A stretch of 64,000 bases of DNA from Streptomyces sp. S3(2020). Its GTDB lineage: Bacteria > Actinomycetota > Actinomycetes > Streptomycetales > Streptomycetaceae. Under the pieces are notes generated by a model. It saw only the letters and a list, made by a program, of their open reading frames with translations. It was not told the DNA's origin and searched no databases. Shown in pieces: positions 1-12,429 of the stretch. The stretch lies in the NCBI RefSeq assembly GCF_013044505.1, contig NZ_JABERD010000027.1, positions 1 to 64,000 on the forward strand, given 5' to 3'. Each line of letters opens with the position of its first letter. Within the stretch, counting starts at the first letter, position 1. A program made the position numbers and the translations under genes.

Positions 1-3427
<3,427 letters not shown>

Positions 3428-3431
<4 letters not shown>

Positions 3432-5176
3432 CCCGCGACCTCCGCCGCGTAGACACCCGCCAGATAGCGCTCGCGGGTCAGCGCCCTGGACACCTTTCCG
3501 CTGGAGGTACGGGGCACGGTGCCCGGCGGGACGACCACCAGATCGGAGAGCCGCAGCCCGTGCCGTGCGGAGACGGCCGCGCGCACCGTCCGCACGAGAG
3601 CAGGTACGTCGATGTCGGCGAGCCGCACGGTCCGCGGATGCTCCGCGACGACGACCACCCGCTCCCCGGAACCGCCGGGCACCCCGAACGCGGCGAGCCG
3701 GTCGCGACGTACCGCCGGATGGGCGTCCTGGGCCGTGACCTCGACGTCCTGCGGGTAGTGGTTGCGCCCGTCGACGACGATGAGGTCCTTCAACCGTCCG
3801 GTGACGACCAACTGCCCGTCCAGGACCGTCCCCAGATCGCCGGTGCGCAGCCACTTGCCCGGCCCGGCCGCGACATCGGCGAGTACGGCGCCGAAGACAC
3901 GCAGGGTCTGTCGCTCCTGGTTCCGGTAACCCCGCCCCACGTTGGGACCCTGCACCCAGATCTCGCCGACCTCCCCCTCCGCCAGCGACTCCCGCGACAC
4001 CGGATCGGCGATACGCACCCGCTGGCCCGCCGGAGCCCCACAGCCGGTCAGCAGCACGGCCCTCGGATCGTCGGGCCGCGCGGGCAGGGCCTTCCCGGTG
4101 GCCAGGGCGTCACGGTCGAGCGCGAATCTGCGCAACGGCCGCCGGGGCCGGGCGGCACTGACGAACACGGTCGCCTCGGCCAGCCCGTACGACGGACAGT
4201 GCGTCTCCGCGACGAGCCCCTGGGCGGCGAACGCGGAGTGGAAACGGTCGGCCGTCCCGGCACGGACCGGCTCGCTTCCGTTGATCAGGGCGAAGACACC
4301 GTCCAGCCGCAGGTCGGCCTTCTGCGCCTCGGTGACCGCCGAAGCGCAGTAGTCGTAGGCGAAGTTGGGCGCCGCGCTCAGCGCGCCCGGGTGCGCGGCC
4401 AACAGCCGCAGCCAGCGGGCCGGTTCGTGCAGGAACGCCACCGGATCCATGAGCACCGACAACAGCCCGCGCACCACCGGCGCCGCGACACTCAGCACGA
4501 GCCCCATGTCGTGGTACAGCGGCAGCCAGCCCACACAGGTCACCGGATGCACGTCGGCACCGTAGGCGGCCAGCGCCTGGCGGGCGTTGGCGACGACATT
4601 GGCATGGGTGATCTCCACACCCGCCGGCGTGCGGGTCGAGCCGGAGGTGTACTGGAGATACGCGACCGCCTCGGCATCCGGGGTGCGGGGCTGCCGATCG
4701 CCGGCATCGGCGTCGGGAACCCGGTCCGCGGCGACGACCTTCACGTCCCGGCCCCGGCACAACTCGCCCACCTCGGCGAGAGCGTGACCCGTCGTCACGA
4801 CGACCGCCGGGCGGGCGTCGGCCAGGACCGCCGACAACCGGTCGCCCTGCCCGGGCAGACCGGGCGGATACAGCGGTACGGCGACCAGACCGGCCGCCAA
4901 CGCCCCCAGAAAGGCCGTGACATGGTCCGTCCCCTGCGGACACAGCACCGCGACGCGCGCCCCGGGCTCCGCCTCGGCGGCGAGCCGGGCGGCCACGGCC
5001 CGCATCCGCAGATCCAGCCGACGCCAGGTCAGTGTGCGGTGGACGCCGCGTGAGTGCGGCGCGGGATGGTCGACGAAGGTGAACGCCCGGCGGTCGGGGG
5101 TGGTCTCGGCCCAGTGCCGCACATACTCCGGCAGACTCCGGAACACGGGCGCGAGCGGGGGGCGGCGGCTGTCCAT
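3428..5176 (-). CDS. Fatty acyl-AMP ligase (FadD32-like FAAL)
   Basis: Adenylates a long-chain fatty acid and hands it to an ACP, probably the N-terminal ACP of the adjacent PKS, as FadD32 does for Pks13. The 582-residue length fits FAALs. Visible motifs are YTSGST (AMP/P-loop), GWLPLYHDMGL, SYGLAEATVF, RTGDLG, GRLKDLIVVDGRNHYPQD and the C-terminal TSSGK with the adenylation lysine. The VDGRNHYPQD core is characteristic of FAALs rather than acyl-CoA ligases. The ATG at 5176 was chosen because a GAGGAG-type site lies upstream and the protein begins at the usual family position; the longer upstream reading frame is antisense noise from the carboxylase gene. It overlaps the PKS start by ATGA and follows the carboxylase gene after about 140 bp. 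Confidence 0.92.
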
Positions 5177-5319
5177 CGGGCATGGGCTCCTCACGTCGCG
5201 GGGACGGCTAGCGGTCAGAGCGGGTGGTTCGGGTGGAGGGGGCTTTGGATGTTCGGTCGATGAACGGGCGGACAGGCGTGAGCCGTTGGGGTCGGCTGCC
5301 AGGAGCCGCCGGGGCAGGG

Positions 5320-6930
5320 TCAGAGCGGGATGTTGCCGTGCCGACGCTCCGGCATCGGCGCCCGCTTGCCGCGCAGCGCGCGCAGGGCGCGGCAGATGTG
5401 GGCGCGGGTGTCGCGCGGGGCGATGACGGCGTCGACATAGCCGCGCTCGGCAGCGAGGTAGGGGGTGCCGTACGTGGACTCGTACGCGGTGACGAGACGG
5501 GCGCGCAACGCCTCGGGATCGGCCGCGGCGGCGAGTTCGCGGCGGTGCAGGACGCCGACCGCGCCCTCGGCGCCCATGACGGCGATGCGGGCGGTGGGCC
5601 AGGCGAGGTTGATGTCGGCGCCCAGATGTTTGGAGCCCATCACCGCGTACCCGCCGCCGTACGCCTTGCGCACGACCACGGTGACCTTGGGGACGGTCGC
5701 CTCGGCGTACGCGTACAGGAGTTTGGCGCCGCGCCGGATGATGCCGGCCTGCTCCTGGCGGACGCCGGAGAGATAGCCCGGGACGTCGGCGAAGGTCAGC
5801 AGGGGGATGCCGAACGCGTCGCAGAACCGTACGAACCGTGCGGCCTTCTCGGAGGCGTCGATGTCGAGGACCCCGGCCGCGTACAGCGGCTGGTTGGCGA
5901 CCACGCCGACGGCGCCGCCCTCCACGAGGGCCAGGGCGCAGATGATGTTCGGCGCGAACAGCTCCTGCACCTCCAGGAGTTCGCCGTCGTCGACGACCGC
6001 GCGCAGGATGTCGCGCATGTCGTAGGCCTGCCCGAGCCGGTCCGGCACCACGCTGTCCAGACAGAGCCCGGTGGGCGCGGCGCCCGGCGCGTACTGCGGG
6101 GGCCGGTCCAGGTTGTTGGCGGGCAGGTACGACAGCAGGTCGCGCACGGTGTCGAGGGCGTTCACTTCGTCGTCGGCGAGGAAGTGGGCGTTGCCGTTGA
6201 CGGTGTTGCTGGTGCGGGCGCCGCCCAGTTCCTCGGCGCTGGTGCGCTCGCCGGTGACCGTCTCGATGACGTCGGGCCCGGTGACGAACATGTGCGAGGC
6301 GCCGTCCACCATCACGGTGAAGTCGGTGATGGCCGGCGAGTACGCGGCCCCGCCGGCGCACGGGCCCAGGACGACCGAGATCTGCGGGATCACTCCGGAC
6401 GCCTGCACATTGCGGCGCACCAGCTCGGCGTAGAGGGCGAGCGAGGTGACACCCTCCTGGATACGGGCGCCGCCGCCGTCGTTGAGGCCGATGACCGGAC
6501 AGCCGGTCTTGAGGGCGAGGTCCATCAGCGCGAGGGTCTTCTCCCCGAAGGCCTCGCCCATGCTGCCGCCGAAGACCGTGGCGTCCTGGGCGAAGACACA
6601 GACGGCTCGGCCGTCGATCGTGCCGTATCCGGTGACCACCCCGTCGCCGTACGGCCGCCCGGCACCGTCACCGGCCGGCCGGGCGCGGACGAACAGGCCC
6701 GTCTCGGTGAACGAGCCCGCGTCCAGCAGCAGATCGATCCGCTCCCGGGCGCTGTACTCACCACGTCTCCTGGGCCCGTTCGCGGCGACCGCCCGCATGC
6801 GGCGGCGCTCCAGCTCGGTGATGCGATCGGCGGTTCGGTCGACGCCTCGTCCAGCGATCGGGTCGGGTAACGGGTCGGCTTCTCTCCCCGCCACCGGCCT
6901 CGCCCTGGATATCTCCACCTCAAGTGTCAT
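5320..6930 (-). CDS. Acyl-CoA carboxylase beta subunit (carboxyltransferase, AccD/PccB type)
   Basis: Carboxyltransferase half of a biotin-dependent acyl-CoA carboxylase, 536 residues, the normal length for AccD4/5/6 and PccB. Family features include GDGVVTGYGTIDGR, the NDGGGARIQEG oxyanion region, GPCAGGAAYSPA in the first crotonase-like half, and VRKAYGGGYAVM plus the MGAEGAVGVL motif in the second half. The ATG at 6930 has a strong GGAGGTGG site just upstream. It is the first gene of the leftward operon with the FAAL and PKS. By analogy with AccD4 it probably makes a 2-carboxyacyl-CoA (alkylmalonyl) extender for the PKS acyltransferase. No biotinylated alpha subunit is encoded nearby, so a housekeeping AccA would be needed. 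Confidence 0.93.
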   Translation of the reverse strand: MTLEVEISRARPVAGREADPLPDPIAGRGVDRTADRITELERRRMRAVAANGPRRRGEYSARERIDLLLDAGSFTETGLFVRARPAGDGAGRPYGDGVVTGYGTIDGRAVCVFAQDATVFGGSMGEAFGEKTLALMDLALKTGCPVIGLNDGGGARIQEGVTSLALYAELVRRNVQASGVIPQISVVLGPCAGGAAYSPAITDFTVMVDGASHMFVTGPDVIETVTGERTSAEELGGARTSNTVNGNAHFLADDEVNALDTVRDLLSYLPANNLDRPPQYAPGAAPTGLCLDSVVPDRLGQAYDMRDILRAVVDDGELLEVQELFAPNIICALALVEGGAVGVVANQPLYAAGVLDIDASEKAARFVRFCDAFGIPLLTFADVPGYLSGVRQEQAGIIRRGAKLLYAYAEATVPKVTVVVRKAYGGGYAVMGSKHLGADINLAWPTARIAVMGAEGAVGVLHRRELAAAADPEALRARLVTAYESTYGTPYLAAERGYVDAVIAPRDTRAHICRALRALRGKRAPMPERRHGNIPL

Positions 6931-7204
6931 GGCCACCTCCGAAGTGGCTTCCGAATATGGCAGCGTCGGAGGGGCCGACCGGGGCGATCGGCGTTCTGTT
7001 TGGGGGAGATGAGTCCCGCGGGGCCGTGGTTCGTCCGTGGGTGACAAGGGCTCGGGCGGGACGGGGCGTTCGGGACGTAGGGCCGTGCCCGGCTCGGGGT
7101 GCGCTGCCGACCGGATGGGTCCTCGGGGCCGGCCGGTCCGGCATGGCGTCGGGTGAACGGCGTGCGGGGCCCGGATGCTGATGGCCCGTCAACCAGGAGA
7201 GTCC

Positions 7205-7819
7205 GTGGTCGATCCCCGTCTTCGAGGAGTCCCTGCGCCGCCCTCCGAGTCCACCGCCCCGGGCCGTGACGGTCCCGGTCAGGCTGGGGTGGTCGGCATC
7301 GGACTCGCCGCGGTGCTGACGTTCGCCCTCGCCCAGGGCTCGTGGGAGTGGTTCGCCGCGTACATCGGGGCGACGCTGCTCGCGGTGATCTTCGCCTTCT
7401 GCCGGCCGCCGACCCTGATGCCCGGCCCGCGCTCCGCGTACGTCGGGAGTCTGACGGCGTACTCGATGGTCGTGGGCCTGTGCGCGGCGATCGCGCTGGC
7501 TCCCGCGCTGCAACGCTGGCCGTGGCTGTTCCCGATGCCCGGTACCCGCGCCGGGTGTCCCGAACTGGGCAGGTACCAGAGCATCCGGGCACAGGCCGAG
7601 ATGGCGAGCCTGGGCGGCCTCGACCGTGCCGCCTTCGCCTACCTGAGGGACGCGCAGAGCCATGCCGCCGTCGCCGACTGCCTGGCAGCCACGACGACCC
7701 GGTGGCTGCCGGTGTACGGGGGAGGGGCGGCCGTGGTGACGCGGCTGGCCGTGTGGTGTCTCGACCGGGCTCGGCGGAGCAGGCGGGCGGCGACGGCCGG
7801 ACGGGTTCCTTCTCGCTGA
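7205..7819 (+). CDS. Hypothetical membrane protein
   Basis: Unrecognised protein of 204 residues. Two or three hydrophobic segments are visible: VVGIGLAAVLTFALA, then FAAYIGATLLAVIFAF, and one around YSMVVGLCAAIALAPAL. A region with several Cys and Ala follows, then an Arg-rich tail. The GTG at 7205 is preferred over upstream ATGs at 7175 and 7181 because AGGAG lies five bases before it. It sits between the two arms of the biosynthetic cluster, reading rightward, divergent from the carboxylase gene. Its role in the cluster, if any, is unknown. Confidence 0.6.
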   Translation: MVDPRLRGVPAPPSESTAPGRDGPGQAGVVGIGLAAVLTFALAQGSWEWFAAYIGATLLAVIFAFCRPPTLMPGPRSAYVGSLTAYSMVVGLCAAIALAPALQRWPWLFPMPGTRAGCPELGRYQSIRAQAEMASLGGLDRAAFAYLRDAQSHAAVADCLAATTTRWLPVYGGGAAVVTRLAVWCLDRARRSRRAATAGRVPSR

Positions 7820-7913
7820 GGGGAGGGCGTGAGGGGGCGGCGTCGGGGTAGCCGTGCCCGTATGACGCCCTCGTCGCCGAGGAGTTGTCGCCGACCGTCT
7901 GAGGAGGACAGCC

Positions 7914-8063
7914 GTGCCAGGCATCTTGGCCAAGATCAAGCAGTTCAGCAGGAGTCCGCAGGGGCGACGTGCCGCGGAGCAGGTGCGGCGTGCCTCCGCC
8001 GATCCACGCCGCCGAGCCCAGGCTCAGCGGCTGCTCGCCAGGCTGCGGGGACGGCGCCACTGA
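7914..8063 (+). CDS. Small basic conserved-type protein, 49 aa
   Basis: GTG start at 7914 follows GAGGAGG by about seven bases, and the frame closes at TGA 8061. The 49-residue product begins PGILAKIKQFSRSPQGRRA and is rich in Arg and Gln with a predicted amphipathic helix. GC3 bias is typical of Streptomyces genes. I believe similar short basic proteins occur in other Streptomyces, but this is from memory. No function is assigned. Confidence 0.6.
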   Translation: MPGILAKIKQFSRSPQGRRAAEQVRRASADPRRRAQAQRLLARLRGRRH

Positions 8064-8189
8064 ACAGACGGCGCGAGGCCGCGGGAGCGCACTGTCAGTG
8101 GCAGGCGCCAGAATGCGATCAGCAAGATCAACACTGGACCTGAACGAGGCGAACGGTGTCCGTTCCTCCGCCCTGGAAAGGCTGCGCCG

Positions 8190-8636
8190 ATGCCCCTGAC
8201 CTCCGCACACGCCCCGCGCCTCGTCTCGACCGCCGATGTCCCGACCCGCGGTGAAAGTGGCCCCGCCGGACGGACGTCACGTTCGGACGTCACCCGCCCG
8301 AGGACGCCCTCCGTCCTGTACCCGTCCAGATCCACCACTGCGCCCGCCGCCCTCGCGGCCGACGTGCTGCGCATCGTGTCCGACTCCCGCACGCCCGTCT
8401 TCGTCACCGTCCACGCGGGCGGACGGATCCGCTACGGCTACTGGCGCCCGGTCGACTCCACGACGGGCAAGGGAGGTTGCTACGTCGCTCTGCCGACCGG
8501 CGTCTGCGAGGAACTGCGCTCCGGCGGGCGTATCGCCTGGGGCGAACCCCTCACCGACCCGTCGAAGACCACCCGTCGGGTCAGGCCGGCCCGTACGCCG
8601 ACGAGGGCGGGACGCGAGGAAGGGAGCGCCGCGTGA
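8190..8636 (+). CDS. Hypothetical protein, 148 aa
   Basis: Unrecognised. It has a disordered Ser/Thr/Arg-rich N-terminal 50 residues, a small compact middle (about 55-120, including VLRIVSDSRTPVFVTV and GCYVALPTGVCEEL), and a basic tail. The middle could be a small beta-rich domain. The ATG at 8190 has GGAAAGG about nine bases upstream. It lies just before the rightward biosynthetic operon, separated by 272 bp, so it is probably not part of it. Confidence 0.5.
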   Translation: MPLTSAHAPRLVSTADVPTRGESGPAGRTSRSDVTRPRTPSVLYPSRSTTAPAALAADVLRIVSDSRTPVFVTVHAGGRIRYGYWRPVDSTTGKGGCYVALPTGVCEELRSGGRIAWGEPLTDPSKTTRRVRPARTPTRAGREEGSAA

Positions 8637-8908
8637 CTCGCCTTGTCGCGTTCTGCCCGCCCTTCTGCCGAGGAGTACCAAACGGCCTTCTTGTCGGGCG
8701 ACTCGAAGCCGTCTGAGCCTCAACTCACCGAGAAGTCTTGCCAATTACTCATCCGGCGGCGCCGGAATGACCTTTAGTGTGAGCAGTGGCCAGCCCCATC
8801 CGTCCCTCCTGTCACATGGGCCGCTCTCGCAGGTCGGTGTGGACGGACGGCGCCGCCCCCGGGTGACGCTCGGTTGCCAACCGTCCCGCCGATGGAGGCT
8901 GACACTGC
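8637..8908 (+). promoter_or_regulatory. Upstream region of the rightward biosynthetic operon
   Basis: 272 bp without a convincing gene. The FAAL operon starting at 8909 presumably has its promoter here. A relatively AT-rich stretch lies at about 8735-8785 (around CTTGCCAATTACTCATC and CCTTTAGTGTGAGC). I cannot define a -35/-10 pair with confidence. Confidence 0.3.
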
Positions 8909-10717
8909 ATGCACGAGCACAAGACCTTCGTCGAACTCATGCGTGCGAGGGCGGACGAGCACGGTGACAGGACCGCCCTGATCTTCAGCGTGGACCCGCT
9001 CCGCGCCGAGGCCGACGAGACCTTGACGTACGGGGAACTCGACCGCGCCGCCCGCCGGGTCGCCGCGCTGTTGCAGGATCGATTCGCCGTCGGCGACCGC
9101 CTGCTGGTCCTGCATCCCTCCGGGCCGGGATTCGCGCGGTCGCTCCTGGGGTGCATGTACGCGGGCATGGTCCCGGTGCCCGCACCACCGCCGGACGGCC
9201 CGCAGCGGCGGCAGGCCGACCGGCTCGCCGCGATCGCCCGGGACGCGGGAGCGGCCGGTGCCCTGGCCGACGGCGCGGACCTGGAAGCACTCGCGTCCTG
9301 GGCCAAGGAGCACGACCTCCCGGGCGTGACCGTGCTCGCGCCCGACTCCGCCGGAGACCGCGCCGAAGACCGCGCCGGAGACTTCGCCGAAGACGAGCTG
9401 CCCGCGGCGAGCCGTTGGCGGCAGCCTCCGGCGGACCCGCACGCTCTGGCCTTCCTCCAGTACACCTCGGGGTCCACCGCCGACCCCAAGGGCGTGATGG
9501 TCGACCATGCCAACCTGCTGGCCAACGCCGAGATCCTCGCGGCGATCGCCGGTATGAGCGCCGACCGGCCGGTGGGCGGCTGGCTGCCGCTCTACCACGA
9601 CTTCGGGCTGATCGGGCTGCTGCTCACGCCGCTGATCCTGGGCGGTCGCAGCGTGCTGATGCCGCCGACCGCCTTCCTCAAACGCCCGCACACCTGGCTG
9701 ACGCTGATCGACCGGCACGGCATCGACTTCTCTCCCGCTCCGAACTTCGCCTACGACCTGTGCGTCCAGCGGATCACCGACGAGGAGCTGGCCCGCCTCG
9801 ACCTCTCGCGCTGGCGGTGCGCGGTGAACGGCGCCGAGCCCGTCCAGGCCGCCACCGTCGAGGCGTTCACCCGACGGTTCGCCGCCGCGGGGCTGCGACC
9901 CGAGGCGATGCTCCCCGGCTACGGCATGGCCGAGACGACCCTCGTCGTCTCCGGCGACCGGCCCGCCCGCCGCGCCGTGATCACCGAAGCGGACGCCGCC
10001 GCGTTCGAGCGCGGCGAACTGCTGCCCCCGGCCCCCGGCACGCCGGCGCACCGCATCGTCAGCAGCGGCCCCGCCGAGTACCTCGACGTCCGGATCATCG
10101 ACGCCGACGCGGGACGGGTGCTGCCGGACGGCCGGGTCGGTGAGATCTGGCTGCGCGGCCCGAACGTGGCCCGGGGCTACTGGGGGCAGCCCGAGGAGAC
10201 CCGGCGCGTCTTCGGCGCCGTCACCGCCGACGGGGAGAGCGGCTTCCTGCGCACCGGGGACCTGGGAATCCTGCACGAGGGCGAGCTGTACGTGACGGGC
10301 CGCAGCAAGGAGCTGATCATCGTCCGCGGCCGCAACCTCTACCCGCAGGACCTGGAGGCGGCGTCGCGCGAGGCCCACCCGGCTCTGGAAGGCGGCGTCG
10401 GGGCGGCCTTCTCGGTGCCGGTGCCCGAGGAGGAGGTCGTGGTCGTGCGCGAGTACCGGGCCCGTCAGGTGACGCCGGACGAGCTGGCCCGCGCCGCCGC
10501 GAGTGTCCGCGACCGCCTCGTGCGGGATGTCGGGGTGCCCGCCCACAACATCGTGCTCGTGCCTCCGGGCACGGTGGCGCGGACCACCAGCGGCAAGATC
10601 CAGCGTCGGCTGCTGCGCCGGCGGTTTCTCGGCGGTGAGCTGGAGATCCTGCACGCGGAGCTGTCGCCGGCCGTCCGCGCCAGGCTGGTCGACACGGCGG
10701 GCGGTGACGCCTCGTGA
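8909..10717 (+). CDS. Fatty acyl-AMP ligase (second FAAL)
   Basis: First gene of the rightward operon, 602 residues. It should adenylate a fatty acid and load it on one of the two free-standing ACPs in the operon. Motifs are YTSGST, GWLPLYHDFGLIG, PGYGMAETTLV, RTGDLG, GRSKELIIVRGRNLYPQD and the C-terminal TTSGK lysine. It is divergent from the 3428-5176 FAAL (GYGMAETT versus SYGLAEAT, VRGRN versus VDGRN), so it likely has a different substrate or ACP partner. The stop overlaps the GTG start of the next gene (GTGA), implying translational coupling. The sequence between about residues 145 and 165 is an acidic, repetitive linker (GDRAEDRAGDFAED). Confidence 0.92.
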   Translation: MHEHKTFVELMRARADEHGDRTALIFSVDPLRAEADETLTYGELDRAARRVAALLQDRFAVGDRLLVLHPSGPGFARSLLGCMYAGMVPVPAPPPDGPQRRQADRLAAIARDAGAAGALADGADLEALASWAKEHDLPGVTVLAPDSAGDRAEDRAGDFAEDELPAASRWRQPPADPHALAFLQYTSGSTADPKGVMVDHANLLANAEILAAIAGMSADRPVGGWLPLYHDFGLIGLLLTPLILGGRSVLMPPTAFLKRPHTWLTLIDRHGIDFSPAPNFAYDLCVQRITDEELARLDLSRWRCAVNGAEPVQAATVEAFTRRFAAAGLRPEAMLPGYGMAETTLVVSGDRPARRAVITEADAAAFERGELLPPAPGTPAHRIVSSGPAEYLDVRIIDADAGRVLPDGRVGEIWLRGPNVARGYWGQPEETRRVFGAVTADGESGFLRTGDLGILHEGELYVTGRSKELIIVRGRNLYPQDLEAASREAHPALEGGVGAAFSVPVPEEEVVVVREYRARQVTPDELARAAASVRDRLVRDVGVPAHNIVLVPPGTVARTTSGKIQRRLLRRRFLGGELEILHAELSPAVRARLVDTAGGDAS

Positions 10718-12429
10718 AAGTCACCGACCCACTCATCGACTCGGGCCAGGTCGACCTCCACGCCTTCGACCGGGCCCTCGGCGATCCGACCGACCCCGCG
10801 ACCCCCCTCTCCTACGCCCGCAACGCCGAGCTGGACCGCGACGAGCGGTTCCCCGCCGACATCTGCCGGGAACTCGACCGGTGGGGGCTGCCGCGCCTGT
10901 ACGTGCCTGCCGAGTTCGGTGGCGCGCTGACCCGCTACGACGAACTGGTCGCGGCGCTGCGGGCGGTGGCGCGCCGCGACCTGACGGTCGCGATCGGACA
11001 CGGCAAGACGTTCCTCGGCGGCGTCTGCGTGTGGCTGGCGGGCAGCCCGGAGCAGGCGCGCGAACTCGGCGCCGACATCATCGCCGGGGAGCCGGTGTCC
11101 TGGGGCCTGACCGAACGCGGCCACGGCAGCGACCTGCTCGCCGGTGAGACGACCGCCACGCCGGAGCCCGGCGGCTTCCGCGTGCACGGTGAGAAATGGC
11201 TGATCAACAACGCCACCCGTGGCACGCTGCTCTGCCTTCTCGTGCGCACCCGGCCCCAGGGCGGGCCGCGCGGCTTCAGCCTGCTGCTCGCGGACAAACG
11301 GCGCCTCCCGGCGGACCGTTGGCGACCGCTGCCCAAGGTGCCCACGCACGGCATCCGGGGCGCCGACATCAGCGGGATCGCACTGGACGACTGCCCGTTC
11401 CCGGCCGACGCGCTGATCGGCGAGCAGGGCGCGGGCCTGGAGATCGTGCTCAAGGCGTTGCAGCTCACCCGGACCGCCTGTACGGCCCTGTCGCTCGGCG
11501 CCGCCGACCAGGCGGTGCGGCTGGCCGAGGAGTTCGCCGCGCGTCGCGAGCTCTACGGCCGTCGGCTCATCGAGCTGCCGCACGTACGCCGTGTGCTGGG
11601 AGAGGCGTACGCGGCGCTCCACGCCGCCGAGATCGTGAGCGTGCTGGCGGCCCGCAGCGTGCACACCCTGCCGCAGGAGATGACCGTCATCTCCGCGGTG
11701 GCCAAGTCGTACGTCCCGACCCGGGTCGACGAACTGATCGCCGCCTGCGGCGAGTTGCTGGGGGCCCGCGCGTTCCTCACCGAGGTCCACGAGCACGGCG
11801 CGTTCCAGAAGCTGGAGCGCGACCATCGCGTGGTCGGCATCTTCGACGGGAGCACCTTCGTCAACCAGCACGTCCTCATCAACCACTTCCCGGTGCTGGC
11901 CCGCGGGCATCGGCAGGGCACCTCCGACGAGGAGGCCGTCGCCCGTGCCGCCGACCTCTCGGCCCCGCTGCCCCCGGCCCGGCTCGACCGACTGAGCCTG
12001 CTGGCGCGCGGCGGATGCAGCCTCACGCAGAGCCTGCGCACCGCGAACCGTGAACTGCGTGCGTCGGCGGCCGTAGGAGAGGTGCCCGCGCGCGTGGCAG
12101 AGCTCGCCGAGGAGCTCACCGACAGCTGCGACCGGCTCCACGGCGAGCTGGCGCTGATCCCGCCCGCGTCCCAGGACGTACCGCCGGAGGCCTTCGAGGC
12201 GGCGCGCCGCTACGAGCAGTGCTTCGCGGGTGCGGCCGCCCTGCGGATGTGGCTGCACAACCGCGCGCCCGGCCAGGACCCGCTGTGGCTGGAGGCGGTC
12301 CTCACCTACGTGCTGCGGTCGGTACGCCCACCGGGACGGCCGACCGACGGCGAGGTGTTCGACCGGCTCCTCGACGCTCGTGCGGCCGGTCGCCCCGCCG
12401 CTCCGCCGACCTCGGTGGTCGCCTCGTGA
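10714..12429 (+). CDS. Acyl-CoA dehydrogenase-like flavoprotein, long form, Glu-to-Asp at base position
   Basis: ACAD homologue of 571 residues, about 190 longer than the usual 380 because of an extra C-terminal helical region. FAD- and substrate-binding features include WGLTERGHGSDL and HGEKWLINNATRG. The family's catalytic glutamate, usually in an EGT motif, falls where this protein has IFDGST (near residue 380), giving Asp in place of Glu. It probably oxidises an ACP-bound acyl chain, perhaps as a heteromer with the next gene product, to which it is similar in length and architecture. GTG start at 10714 overlaps the FAAL stop; its own stop overlaps the next GTG. Confidence 0.85.
   Translation: MKVTDPLIDSGQVDLHAFDRALGDPTDPATPLSYARNAELDRDERFPADICRELDRWGLPRLYVPAEFGGALTRYDELVAALRAVARRDLTVAIGHGKTFLGGVCVWLAGSPEQARELGADIIAGEPVSWGLTERGHGSDLLAGETTATPEPGGFRVHGEKWLINNATRGTLLCLLVRTRPQGGPRGFSLLLADKRRLPADRWRPLPKVPTHGIRGADISGIALDDCPFPADALIGEQGAGLEIVLKALQLTRTACTALSLGAADQAVRLAEEFAARRELYGRRLIELPHVRRVLGEAYAALHAAEIVSVLAARSVHTLPQEMTVISAVAKSYVPTRVDELIAACGELLGARAFLTEVHEHGAFQKLERDHRVVGIFDGSTFVNQHVLINHFPVLARGHRQGTSDEEAVARAADLSAPLPPARLDRLSLLARGGCSLTQSLRTANRELRASAAVGEVPARVAELAEELTDSCDRLHGELALIPPASQDVPPEAFEAARRYEQCFAGAAALRMWLHNRAPGQDPLWLEAVLTYVLRSVRPPGRPTDGEVFDRLLDARAAGRPAAPPTSVVAS

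Noticed and set aside
5224..6870. 548-codon open frame on the plus strand
   Set aside because: Antisense to the acyl-CoA carboxylase gene, which has clear family motifs.
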